Shown in pieces: positions 12,241 through 23,774 of a stretch of DNA of 64,000 nt; position 1 is the stretch's first letter, and every line of letters starts with the position of its first letter. The DNA is from Ursus arctos (taxonomy: Eukaryota > Chordata > Mammalia > Carnivora > Ursidae). A program made the translations under genes and the position numbers. Location of the stretch: contig NW_026622930.1 in NCBI RefSeq assembly GCF_023065955.2, positions 20,623,449 to 20,687,448 on the forward strand, in the 5' to 3' direction. The notes under the pieces are model-generated. The model had not been told where the DNA came from. It worked only from the letters and a program-made list of their open reading frames with translations, and made no database searches.

Positions 12241-13831
12241 GTAAGGGCTGCCAGCAGCAGGAACACTTCATTCATTTTATTTGCTTTGGTGTTGGCTTTT
12301 CTTTTCAGTTGTGTTTAGATGGGGAGTTTCCGATGGAATTAAAGGTGTTTTGTTTGGTTGATTGGTTAGTTCTCAGTGGTCCCAAGACAAAGAAATGTCT
12401 TCCTCCAGCAGGGTTTATTAGAACTTGTAACCTGATAGCCTGGCCTTGAAACAAAACTTAACATACTAATTACTTCTGGTTAGTACAGTTTACCCTTTGG
12501 CCCTCTTTGAAAAAAAAAAAAAAAAAAAGACTTTATTTACCAGCTAGGTTTTGAAGGAGGAAAAGTGAAGGATTGTGGCCATTTTAATACATGGGCACCT
12601 CTGACTAATTGAAAAGTAGCTTGTTACTATAGCTTTAAAATAGACCCAAGATGACGTTTTGTCTCAAAACGAGCAAACAGAAAAACCCTTTTAAAAAGAT
12701 TTCAGTGTTGAATGAAAGACGCTAGCAGAGGGGTTTGCATAAAAGAGTTGCAAGATAAGTTGGTCCGATTAAATATATATGAACATGGAAGTATTGAAGC
12801 AAACCGTAGTGCTCTGGGAAGAAGGAAGTCAGATGTTCGATGTGGGATTCATGTGGTATTTAAGGGAGAAAACTGAGATCTTTGTATAGTGTGTTGAGAC
12901 TTCTTTGAGGGGAGCGTTGGAAGGCAAATGGAGCAGGCTGGGAAGCAGGTTTTCTGCGTGGGGCTGGTGCCAAGGACTTCTCCCTCAATTGCTGTGGGTG
13001 AGAGTAATTCAGAGTAATCAAGTGCTGCATTGTTAACAGGCTTCTGAGTTTCAAATATTTATTCTAAACACAAGCCGTTGAGTGCACTGAATGTGAAGGA
13101 ATAAAGCTGCTCCCTCTGGTTCCTGGCCTGGCCCAAACTTTAATACCTGGGGAGAGTTCAGGAAAAAGGTTGTAGGAAAGATAAAGCTATGTGTAATGTG
13201 AATTTGATACTACCCTATTAGAGTATATTTGCGATGGCCCCGTTCCTTGAACAGCCACAAGGAATTACACTGTGGTTACATTAGAGTGTGAAGATGCTGA
13301 GCTAAGGGGTTTCCTAGGAGCAGGGGAGAAGCTGCCACAGAAATTGCCCAGAGCCAAGGCACTCCCACGACACGTGTGAAAGTTTGCCCTGTGCCCGGAT
13401 GGCCCTGCAGGTGCAGCAGGGGTTCGTCCTGGGCTCCGTGGTGCGGGCAACGTAAGGACTACTCTAGGAGCAGCAGCCCGTGCTTCACATAGCTAGCTTT
13501 TTAGAGCAGCAGTAAAAAATAGCCCTAAAAAGTAGCGTACCAAGAAGGGTATGAAGTTGTGGGGGGTGTGTGTGTGCGTGCACGCGTGTTGAAGTGGGGA
13601 GGAGCACAAGAAGGGTGAAGATCCCCTTCTCAGATTGCACACCCCTCTTCTGACATTCTGTCTTTTTCTGAAAAGAAATCCCTAATTCTTCCATCAGTGT
13701 CACTGTCAATGTCCCTGTGGTGATAATACCAGTAGCTTGCTTTCTTAGCGCTTTGGTTTCCCTTTCGCTAATTAATCAAAAGCATAGTCTTACTGCAGCC
13801 CAATCAGCCAGCTCATTAAAAGACCATCCGA

Positions 13832-14050
13832 GGGGCGCCTGGGTGGCACAGCGGTTAAGCATCTGCCTTCAGCTCAGGGCGTGATCCCAGCGTTATGGGA
13901 TCGAGCCCCACATCAGGCTCCTCCGCTATGAGCCTGCTTCTTCCTCTCCCACTCCCCCTGCTTGTGTTCCCTCTCTCGCTGGCTGTCTCTATCTCTGTCG
14001 AATAAATAAATAAATAAAATCTTTAAAAAAAATAAAATAAAATAAAATAA
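13832..14050 (+). mobile_element. CanSINE (SINEC), bear-type subfamily
   Basis: Full-length: head 'ggggcgcctgggtggcaca', B-box-like 'gggatcgagcccc', tail of aataa repeats to 14050. Target duplication aaaagaccatccga / aaaagaccatcga, differing by one base. Confidence 0.95.
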
Positions 14051-14297
14051 AAGACCATCGAGAATGCCACTTACTTTTTTGCCGAGTGAGCAGAAGATGG
14101 GGGTGGGATCCCTTATGGTGATTTCACTTGGAGATGCGCAGTTTCTATTTTGTGACTCTCTTCAGTTGTGGTTGAAAAGCAAACGGATGCCACTCTGAGC
14201 CGCCTGTGGAGTGAACAGCCCTGGAAGCAGTTCCAGCCTTTGTGAGCATTTGCAGTTTGGTTACTACGCATTCAGGTAGAAAACATCGGGCTCCCGC

Positions 14298-14490
14298 GGG
14301 GCGCCTGGGTGGCGCAGTCGGTTAAGCGTCCGTCCGACTCTTGGTTTCAGCTCAGGGCCATGAGATCAAAACCGCTTGTCGGGCTCCACACTCAGCGGGG
14401 AGTCTGCTAGAGACTCTCTTTCTGCCTGGCCACTTGTGGTCTCTCTTTTTCTCACTCAAATAAATAAATCTTTAAAAAAACCAACAAAAA
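14298..14490 (+). mobile_element. CanSINE, older subtype
   Basis: Head 'ggggcgcctgggtggcgcag', body 'gtctgctagagactctc', A-rich tail. No clean target duplication seen. Confidence 0.9.
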
Positions 14491-14620
14491 TATCACTAGT
14501 GCTACAACACCTGCTTGTCTCCCGTCTCCCAGATTCAGTGCTCCGTGCTTGGGAGCGGAAGACAGTTTAGAGGAGAGTGGGCAGTGTTCCCTCCTATTGA
14601 CGGCCTGTTTCACACATTTT

Positions 14621-14838
14621 TATTTATTTTTTATTTTTTTATTTTTTTAAAGATTTTATTTATTTATTCGACAGAGATAGAGACAGCCAGCGAGAAAGGG
14701 AACATAAGCAGGGGGAGTGGGAGAGGAAGAAGCAGGCTCACAGCGGAGGAGCCTGATGTGGGGCTCGATCCCATAACGCCGGGATCACGCCCTGAGCTGA
14801 AGGCAGACGCGCAACCGCTGTGCCACCCAGGCGCCCCA
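14621..14838 (-). mobile_element. CanSINE, antisense, bear-type
   Basis: T-rich start, 'ttcgacagagatag', ending 'ccacccaggcgcccc'. Target duplication gtttcacacatttt at 14607-14620 and 14839-14852, exact. Confidence 0.95.
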
Positions 14839-14852
14839 GTTTCACACATTTT

Positions 14853-16608
14853 TAGAACTTTGTAGATTTTATTCTCAAACTAAATTAGATGCAGTATCTT
14901 CTTGAATTTGGCTTTTCCGAAGCATCTTTATGGTGAATGTAGCATTTCTTTTCATTTCATTGTTTTTCACCCACTCCTCTTGCTTAGTCTTCTGAGCAGT
15001 GATACCAAGCAGAGTAAAAACTGGCCATATAAATGGGAACCATATATGCACTTGAGACAACCTTATGTGTGGGCAGCATGAGCTTTCTCCGTCCATCCCC
15101 CATGTCCCTTCCAAAGAGCCTCCAGGCACGACCCAGCCCTGGCCACTTGTCTGCCATCCTGTGTTTTCTGGTTGCTGGAATTCTTTTCCCTACCACTCTC
15201 TGCTGTCCCCAAAACTCACAAGTAGGTGTTTAGAGAATTTGAGTAGAACTAACCCAAAGGTCGTAGTAATTTTTCTAAAAACCAGAAAGCAACACCTCAG
15301 TGGTAGGGATGCTGTGCTAACTCCTGCTGCATCCCAGCCAGGCTCCGTACATCTTAGGGCGTGGGTCAGGGACACAGTTGTGGATTCAGCCACCGTCCTT
15401 TTACTGCACTTCCTAGGGGAGCACAGTCAAGCACGGGTGAGTGAAGCAGCCGGCAGCCAGAATATAATTAGCCTCAGCCTATAATCTTCAGTAAGCGCCC
15501 GTTTCCTGCTCCGCGGGGCTCTTTACTGGCCCAGTGTGTTATCTTTTTCCTGCAATATTTCTTACACTTTGGTGCTCCTCGTGAGAATGCTGTGGAGCCC
15601 TTTGCAGGATGTAGCCCTGAGGATCGTTTGGTCACGTTTATCTGTAGGCACATCCTATGCCGAGAAGAGACATCACAGGGAGACTCGCCTTCAACAAGTC
15701 CTCATAAGGACGGCATGTCATCCACATCATCTTTAAAAACCCTAAATGGATAATATGAACTAGTGCTGAGGAGCCATAGACTTCTTTTGCTTTCCTTTGA
15801 GACTGAGGTCTTGAGGAATAAGTAAGGTGTGCGTATGCAGGCAGGAATAGAAATGCGGAATATCAGACGAAACTTCACCCTGGGGAGTGTATGACTTTTT
15901 GATGTTAGGGGAAAACTTTGGCCCACACTTACAAGTCCCGTTTGGCTTAAGGCAGCCTTTTCTCCCTTTGGTTGTATAATAGACTTTGAAGCTTGTCTCT
16001 TGTGATGACTTTGTAGTTCCCCTTATCTAGAGGTAGGGTGTGTTTACCCAGACCCTGAACCTGGGCTAGGCCTTGTCACTTACTCTGGTGAGTAGAATGT
16101 GCAGAAGTGAAAGTGTGCATATGTACCATCCCCAGCATAGGTCGTAGGTGGCCTCACACCGGTCTCCTGGCTCACCTAGAGTCCAGCCCGGTCACCTTAT
16201 GGACGCCCCTGGACTCAGTTGCTGTGGTCCAGAGACCCTTGTCTCTCCAGTGGATAGGGATCTAATAGCAGATATGTGAGTGAGGATATCCTAGACCAGC
16301 CAGCTGACCTGACCCATGAGTGGGCCCAGCAGAGATCACACAAAGTGACCCGAGACTCAGGAGCAGTCATGAGCGCCTGTTGTTTTAAGCTCCTGAGTTT
16401 GGGAATGGTTTGTGATGCTAACAACTAATGGATTCATGTGCTCACCTGGAGATGGTACCTCTGTGTTCACTTTTTGGTCTGTTAACATCATCACAGGTGC
16501 TTAGTGCAGCTCAGCATAAGAAATTCAGTCAGCGCTTAGAGGGGTTCTGTTAGATGGGGGGCATTTACAGTTCTTGTGATCGTCAGCATTACTTTGAGAC
16601 CTTTTTAA
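14853..16608. other. Unique intron
   Basis: No repeat family recognised over 1.75 kb. ORFs such as 15065-15484 (139 codons) show no domain. Confidence 0.5.
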
Positions 16609-16619
16609 CAACACAGGTC

Positions 16620-16820
16620 AGGATACGTGGGTGGCTCAGTCGGTTAAGCCGCTGCCGTCAGTTCAGGTCATGATGCCAGGGTCCTGGATCGAGCCCCACA
16701 TCGGGCTCCCTGCTCAGCGGGGAGTCGTCTTCTCCCTCTCCCTCGGCCTGCAGCTCCCCCTGCTTGTGCTCACTTGCTGTCTTTCAAATAAATAAATAAA
16801 ATCTTTAAAACAAAAAACCC
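16620..16820 (+). mobile_element. CanSINE, diverged
   Basis: Body 'ggtggctcagtcggttaag', 'gatcgagccccacatcgggc', A-rich tail. Target duplication caacacaggtc / caacacatgtc at 16609-16619 and 16821-16831. Confidence 0.93.
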
Positions 16821-16831
16821 CAACACATGTC

Positions 16832-18123
16832 TGGGTCTTATGTCAGATTATTCAACCAAATATCTATATATGGGGACTGGGAATCTGTAATTTAGAAGGC
16901 TCTAATGATTGCCTGGGATTGAAAACCAACAAGCTAGTGATCTTGTTGGTCTTGTCCATTACTGAAAGATGCAGGGATTCCAGTTCCTCTGTACTTAGGC
17001 AGGCAACACTCCAGTGGTTCAGAGTTCCTTACTGATTTGATACACTTCAAGCCACATAAGTAAACTTTGTGATCAACTTTGGGCAATTACACTGACCTGA
17101 TCTTAGATGGCAAAAATTCACAGGTGCAGATAGATGGCTGTATGTTACTATCGTATCCCCTGAGATTTAGAACATGGCAGGGACTGCATGAATAAGTCTT
17201 TGGCTTTGGGGATATAATAGAACTCTGCTTTGAGGACCTTATAGTCCAATGGGGGGAAATATCAGAATTCTGTTACTTGTTACATATTAAGAAAACAAAG
17301 CAAACATGGTTTTGACCCTTAAACTACAGGTGAATTTTTACTATAGTGGCTGTATCAGTTGTTGCAACAATAACACTACATTACAAAAACCACAAAAGCT
17401 CAGTAGCATATAACAGTGTGTTTTTATTAATTCCTCTTTCTGCAGGTTAGGGTGGGGAGAATCCACTGACCTTGGCTTGGCTTAATTGGGGGTGGCTTTA
17501 TTCAACATGTCCCTCAACCTTTCCCTGGGATCAACTATTAGCTTGGGCACATTCTTCTCATGGTGATTGCAGACATAAAAAGAAAAAAAAAGCATAAGCC
17601 ACAATGAGCAAGCTCATTTCAAGCTTCTGATTATGTCTTTAATCTGTTAACATCTGTTGGTCAAAGCAGGTCACATGGGCAAATCCATTGTCAAAGGCCA
17701 GGGAAATATAGATTCGCAGAGAGAAACTGCAAAGTCAGGTGAAGTCATTTCTTTAGATCACACATGTTTGCTACCATCATTTCTTAGGCAAAAAGAAACC
17801 AGTTTCCATCTAGTTGAATCATTTGGGACCTTTTCCTAAATCTTAGCCCAGTGTTGCAGTGGTTAAAAGAGATTTGGGTGAATGTCCCTTTCTGATGGCC
17901 CATCTCTCCCTGGATTGCTTGGTGAAAGACGTGCCTCTGGTTAAGATCGGAAACTAGTGTTCTTAAATATGATTGAGCTGCTCAAGTATTCTCCAGGGCA
18001 GAAACTATGTTTTACAGTGTTACTAAGAATAACAACTAGTACGGTTAACATTGAACAGTTCGGATTTGAACTGCAGAAGTCCACATAGACATGGGTTTTT
18101 TACAGTACTGTGAATGTATTTTC
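16832..18123. other. Intron with an unidentified ancient repeat
   Basis: About 17345-17830 looks like an old interspersed repeat ('gcacattcttctcatggtgat', 'gtcaaagcaggtcacatggg', 'ccagggaaatatagattc'), a motif set I have seen in LTR or DNA-transposon relics but cannot name. The rest is unique. Confidence 0.35.
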
Positions 18124-18139
18124 TCTTCCTTATGATTTT

Positions 18140-18330
18140 TTTTTTTTTAAGGTTTTGTTTATTTATTTGAGAGTGAGAGAGAGCTACAAGTAGGGGGAGG
18201 GGCAGAAGGAGAGGGAGAAGCAGACTCCCCACTGAGCAGGGAGCTCCACATGAGGCTCCATCCCAAGACCCTGGGATCATGACCGGAGCTGAAGGCAGAC
18301 ACTCAACCAACTGAGCCACCCAGGCGCCCC
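18140..18330 (-). mobile_element. CanSINE, antisense
   Basis: Ends 'ctgagccacccaggcgcccc'. Target duplication tcttccttatgatttt at 18124-18139 and 18331-18346, exact 16 bp. Confidence 0.95.
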
Positions 18331-18340
18331 TCTTCCTTAT

Positions 18341-18400
18341 GATTTTCTTAAGGAAAGATTTCTTACTTATATGGTTTTCTTGAGGGAAGATCTCTTACTG
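18341..18400 (+). repeat. Diverged 29-bp local tandem duplication
   Basis: 18341-18369 (gattttcttaaggaaagatt...) and 18372-18400 (ggttttcttgagggaagatc...) agree at most positions. Confidence 0.6.
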
Positions 18401-20659
18401 TTAATGTTATCAATAAGGCTTCTGGTCGACAGTTGGCTATTAGTGGTTACGTTTTGGGGAGTCAAAAGTTACATGTGGATTTTCAACTCTGTGGGGTGTT
18501 GGCTCCCCTAACTCCCAGGTTGTTCGAGGGTCAGCTGTACTTTATGCCAGGCCACTCATGTGTAGGCATTGCTGTTGATCGTTCTGTGTCTTTATATCTA
18601 CCGAGTGTATCAGACTTACCTCTGAGGAAACTGAGGACAAAAGATTATGTAACTTCCACGAAATCACATTTACTGGCCATCCGAGATTAGCAACCTGTCC
18701 TGTGGTTTTTCCACTTTTGCTCGGCAGTCTGATCGATGCTGTCTTGTTTCACAAAAAGCGAATGAGGATATCGTTACCGAATGAGTTTAGCTTCCTAAGA
18801 AACCCCTCCCTCCTTGTACTTATGCTCCATGGGAATAAAAAAGTCCAGCAGGAAGGTGTTCAGTTCTGTAAGATTTCTGCACTACAGTGTTAGGGAAAGT
18901 AAGCTAGATTGGAAGTCCTTTCTAAATTCTTTCTTAAGGTTTCTTTGTTACTGTCGCGACCACAGATGTAAATTGGGGTGGGGACTGTTGAGATAACAGT
19001 CCTCAGAGGGTCCTTGTGACTGTGCTTCTTCTATGTGTTTTGTGAGCCCTCACCTGCCACCGCTGTTGCCTGGTGATTGTTCAGCAAGTGCCTGCAGTGG
19101 TTTCTCTGACAAGCAGTGCTCTTTCTATTTTATGTGGAAAGCCGACTTGATTAAAAAACTCATTCAAATTAATGCTTTGTAGGAGGCATGATATGATTGG
19201 AACAGGCATTTCTAGTGGTGTTCTTGTCGGATTAGCACATGCAAACAATCAGATAAGTGGCCCAGACCATGTAGAGTCTGTTACAATTAATTTACGAGCT
19301 GGTTATCTTGCATAGGTTGTTTCCATTCTGGTGATGGCTTTGCTGAGAGCCTCATGTGTCTCCCCAAGAACACTAATGCTGCATAATCTGTTGTGGTTTG
19401 AGCAATGGTTTAATATCCTACTCCTCCTCTTGCTCATTGCCAAGGGCCACATCTGCATTGTTTACCACTGACAACCTAGGACCCAGCGCAAGAGAATCTA
19501 AATAAATAGATATTGGGTGAATGCGCGAGTGAGTGGATGCTAGGACTGCGATATCCAGTGCCCAGGACAAATGTAAGGTTCTTCCCAGGTGATTCTGCCC
19601 CCAACAAGGGGCAGCGAAGGGTTAATGTTCTCTCTCAGAGCTGGAGGGATTTGGATATGGATCTCAGCAGAGCTGCTTGAATCACATTCTTTCTGCTACT
19701 ATAGCAACAGGTTGAGAATTCTGCAGGCTTTGTCGCCTGCCTCCTGCCTACGTTGGAAATGCCTGTGTGCAGGCGACTTCATTGTCTGGGGGACAACTGT
19801 TGGTTTTTTTCCCCCCCTGTGATGTTTCAATGAAGCAGCTTCTTTGCAGAGACAAAGAGGCCAACACAAAGCAGGGGCTAAGAATCATGGAAAGGCAGAG
19901 AGAGATCTTGTTTTGATTGGAGGGACATTTCCAATCTTTTGTCTCCTGAAGAGGTGTGAAGTGGGGAAGGATTTGAGGTTTAGTGGTATTCAACAGTATC
20001 TCTTCCTCCCTTCTTCCTGAGACCTCTCTTGTGAAAGACGCCCCCTGGCAGCTTTTGGAAACCTTTCTCTTACCGTCTTTGCTTAACAAATAGGGTGGTG
20101 GTGAAGCTCTTGGATTATTGCCCATGTTGTGTTCACTTCTCAGTTTGGAGAAGCCGGAGTGGACCAGAATGGAGGTTTTCCCCTCTGTATTCACCAGTCC
20201 TTCTAATCAACTCTGGATCTTTGTTGTGTACTGAGAAGGCAAGCTAACGGAGACGAAGAAATGGAGGTGTTAGTCTTGGTGTAGCAGTGTTGTAAAGAGA
20301 GGAACGAAGATGGGGAAGCTGCTGAGGAAAGTTGCTTAGGCGGTATTAGCTCGCCAGGAGCTGTCACAGGCATTTAGAAACTGCCAGGCCTATGAACTCA
20401 GGGCTGCTTCTCAGGTGTGGTTAAGCTTAGAGTTTAGGGCTCATTGTAGTTCTTCTTGGGCTAATGGGTGAAGTCAGTAGACCTTAGATATCGCTTTGAA
20501 TTGATTGGATCACATTGCCACAACAGTACTGTTTTCACATTGCATGCAGACAGCGAAATCTGCCTGGTTCCCTCTTTGTTCCTGGTTTACAAAAACATTT
20601 TGGTCAGAAATACCTGAACATATCCAGCCATTCTGCAGAAGCAGCACTGAATTCTTTTA
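18401..20659. other. Intron, mostly unique
   Basis: A weak L2/MIR-type 3' motif is seen at about 19435-19530 ('aaataaatagatattgggtga'). 19100-19400 is repeat-free with several AT-rich binding-site-like words. The 148-codon minus-strand ORF at 19748-20194 has no recognisable family. Confidence 0.45.
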
Positions 20660-20675
20660 TTAAAAGTTCCATTTT

Positions 20676-20896
20676 CGGGGTGCCTGGGTGGCTCATTTGG
20701 TTAAACACCTGACTCTTGGTTTCTGCTCAGGTCATGATCTTGAGGTGGTGAGATCCAGGCATTGGGCTCTGCGCTGAGCTTGGATTCTCCCTCTCCCTCC
20801 CTCTCTGCATCTGCCCCCGCCATCACCCCCAGCCTGCTCGCTCACACGTGTGCACTCTCTATCTCTCAAATAAATAAATAAATCTTACACAAAAAT
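20676..20896 (+). mobile_element. CanSINE
   Basis: Head 'ggggtgcctgggtggctca', tail 'aaataaataaataaatctt'. Target duplication ttaaaagttccatttt / ttaaaagttcaccttt. Confidence 0.93.
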
Positions 20897-21082
20897 TTAA
20901 AAGTTCACCTTTAAATATCTTTTATCCCCAACCCACTACATACCATTTGAATATGGGATAAGCCCTACGTCTATGTCTCAGAGTTCCCTGAGCTCTTCTT
21001 TTTAAGTCTGGCGTGGCCACCGAAACTTCTGTTCTTGTGGTGTAGTCCTAAGGGCTTTAGGCTGGGAGCCAGCAGCCCTGGG

Positions 21083-21139
21083 GGTCTAGTCCTAGACCTT
21101 TAACCAAATGAGCCACCCAGGCACCCCTAAAGGTCTAGT
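21083..21139. repeat. CanSINE head fragment in a perfect inverted repeat
   Basis: Bases 21103-21127 are only the first ~25 nt of a CanSINE, antisense. They form the loop between ctagaccttta (21092-21102) and taaaggtctag (21128-21138), an exact 11-bp inverted repeat. A direct repeat ggtctagt flanks it at 21083-21090 and 21132-21139. The surrounding sequence resembles MIR ('gtgaccttgggcag'). Confidence 0.85.
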
Positions 21140-21314
21140 GACCTTGGGCAGCTCATATGGGGATTCTTAATTCCATTGCATGTGGAATGAAAGATGTGGA
21201 TGAATTGCTAACATTTCATTCACGTCTCTCCTACACACACAAAAAGTGGTACTCCAGTTGTTTGAAAAGTAGAAAAAAGCCTTTGCTTTATTGAAGATCT
21301 TATAATTTGTAGCT

Positions 21315-21665
21315 CCCTTAACTCCTACTCATACTTCAGGTCTCCACTTCAGTGTCACTTCCTCAGGGAAGCCTTCCCTGACCTCCCCCCCAAGCCCTCC
21401 CCACCCTTGCCCCGGGGTAGAGCAGAACTCCTGGCTTTTGCTCCCTACTAAGTCTGTTCTTTTATTTCATCACAATTAGCACAGTTTGTAATGATCTATT
21501 TCTTGGTGGGGGGGGGTTGTTTGTTGGATTGTTTTTTTGTTTGTTTGGTTTTTTTCCAATTTTCTCTCTCATTCTGAGACTGAGGACTCTGGGAGGCAAG
21601 CACCCAAGTCTATGTTATTCACCATTGACTCTGCATAGGAGCTCCTCAGTAAGCATTTGTTGAAG
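21315..21665 (+). repeat. L2 LINE 3' end
   Basis: 'cttcctcagggaagccttccctgacc' region, 'aattagcacagtttgtaatg', and a 'gtaagcatttgttgaa' ending are typical L2. Confidence 0.75.
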
Positions 21666-23350
21666 GCTCAACGGTGCTGCATTAGGCTTTCTGGAGGGTA
21701 CAAAGATGATAACAGGACATTCTCTGCCCTTAAGGATCTTCAGATTTACTTATCCTGTTTTTCTTCTCTACCATCCACCCCACACCCAAAATATGCTGTA
21801 AGAAATGAAAACAAAAAACCCTGGATTCTTGTCATTGATCTGATCATGAGATCAGATCTTAACTTTCCTTGATTGGATTGATTAGTCTTTTGTGACAGAA
21901 CCCATGAACTAAAGCAAGGTCCTGGAAGGAGGTTATAGAGGATAGTATACAGAATGAAAGTGGTGGACCAAAAAAAAAAAAAAGGAAAAATGGAAAGAGA
22001 GAGGGAGGGAGAAATGAGGACAAGATAGCAAGAAGAACATTGAAATCATGGGGTTCTATCTTTTTAATTAATTTGTCCATAAGTGTCCTTTTTTTGACTG
22101 ATGGGCTTCATAAGCAAGGACATGTTTCTGAAACAGAATTCTTACCTTAAGTGTTGAGTAATGGAAACACAAAAGGTTTGCAACCAAAAGGTGATTATAA
22201 GCACACAAAAAGTTGACAGGGCTCCAGAAATCTCTTTGCTTTACAAACCAGAAGGATACCAGTTTTCAAGAGGATTGGTAGGTTCCTGTAAACCAGTACA
22301 GTTATGATCAGTACAAGCATTTCCACTAGGAAACCAGAGCTAGCCATTGCACATTTAAGCAGCAAGCCTCGACTAGATGCTGCCGGGAGGGAAAAGCAAG
22401 AATTCCTTGGGTTGGAGGTGTGATGGATACTCACTCATCAACCAGGTACAGGAGGCATGGGGGGGAGTTGAAATTAGAATTAGAATTAGAAAATACAACT
22501 CCTTCTGGTCTCACTGAGTGTGCAGTTTGTAGGGGGAATGACTTAGGGGAGATTTACTGATTACGTTTCTGTAGAGAGCATGAACTCTCTAGCTTCAACA
22601 AATCTTCAATTTATCTTGAGAACAGGTGGAGGTAGAGAGTCTGGACGGTTGAGATAAGGTGAAGTTTCTCTTCTGGCTCCTCTCCTTAGAGAGTTCAGCT
22701 TTCGCAGCAAAGGACAGCCTTTGCCCACATTGTTGTCGCAGCCTCCCTTTCTCACCAAACCCACAGACACAGAGGGTGTTGGTAGCCTGCCTTTGTGCTT
22801 GGTCCCCTTGAGAGCTTAAGCCCCAGCCAGACTATATCCCTCCCAAAGCCATTCCAGGAAGAAAAGAAGGACTAAAACAATCACATAATCTCTCTTCTTT
22901 ATGAGGAGGAAGGAATTTTAGCCAAGAATGCAAGGTGTGCCTGTGGGCTTTGCGCCCACACTGCACAAATCCTACACACACCCACACCCACACACACGTG
23001 TGTCCATTCTGCTTCTCACTTCGTTAGGCAGACACAGTATGGTATGCCATGTTGGCCAAAGACCAGGAAATAACTGTGTTGGGTTGACAAGTAGCCAAGC
23101 CGTCAGGCTCATGTGTCTCACTGGACAATGTTAATTGACCCCTCCTTCATTTACAAAGATATACTCAACAAAGATAGTATGTGGGAACGTGGTGTTTTCC
23201 TTTCTGATATCCCCTTCCGAGTTAGTTCCAGAGAAGGTCTGCTCCAAGCAGTCTCTTGGTTTCCTAGGAATTTGCCCCTTTCTAGCACATTCACACAACT
23301 CTTTACAAAGCAAATCCCTTTGTTTTCAGTGGCAAAGCTTGTCTTAAATC
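21666..23350. other. Unique intron
   Basis: Short A-run at 21969-21982, a small gaatta repeat at about 22470-22490 and a CA-rich patch at 22975-23000. No gene or clear repeat family. Confidence 0.5.
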
Positions 23351-23530
23351 TCAGCTCTGCCACTTCCTACCTGTACAGCTTGGGCATGTTATTTAACCTC
23401 TCTGTGCCTCATTTACTTCGGCTTTATATGGCGTCAATAAGAATGTCTCTCTCAGAAAGCCTAGTTTGTGGGAAGCAAACAAGATCATCTAAGAAAAGTT
23501 TTGTTTGCATAGTGCCTGGCACATAGTGTG
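23351..23530 (+). repeat. MIR SINE fragment
   Basis: 'agctctgccacttcctacct', 'gttatttaacctctctgtgcc', 'catagtgcctggcacatag'. Confidence 0.8.
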
Positions 23531-23554
23531 AATTTAAAAGTTGTTAGTGTTTTA

Positions 23555-23755
23555 GGGGCGCCTGGGTAGCGCAGTCGTTAAAGCGTCTGCCTTCGGCTCA
23601 GGGCGTGATCCCGGCGTGCCGGGATCGAGTCCCACATCGGGCTCCTCTGCTGGGAGCCTGCTTCTTCCTCTCTCACTCCCCTGCTGTGTTCCCTCTCTCG
23701 CTGGCTGTCTCTCTGTCACATAAATAAATAAAATCTTAAAAAAAAAAAAATAAAT
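23555..23755 (+). mobile_element. CanSINE, bear-type, young
   Basis: Full-length with a perfect 19-bp target duplication aaaagttgttagtgtttta at 23536-23554 and 23756-23774. It inserted just after a MIR fragment. Confidence 0.97.
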
Positions 23756-23774
23756 AAAAGTTGTTAGTGTTTTA

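Larger units (their letters stand above)
11726..13831. other. Repeat-poor intron
   Basis: Unusually free of SINE and LINE sequence for 2.1 kb. It contains the two exon-like segments at 12070-12107 and 12191-12240 and an A-run at 12510-12528. A GT-rich patch lies at about 13560-13590. No coding region recognised. Confidence 0.5.

Noticed and set aside
13832..14050. tRNA gene
   Set aside because: The tRNA-like head and Pol III box motifs belong to CanSINEs; there is no complete tRNA fold with anticodon arm.
19748..20194. 148-codon minus-strand ORF
   Set aside because: No family signature and no gene context.
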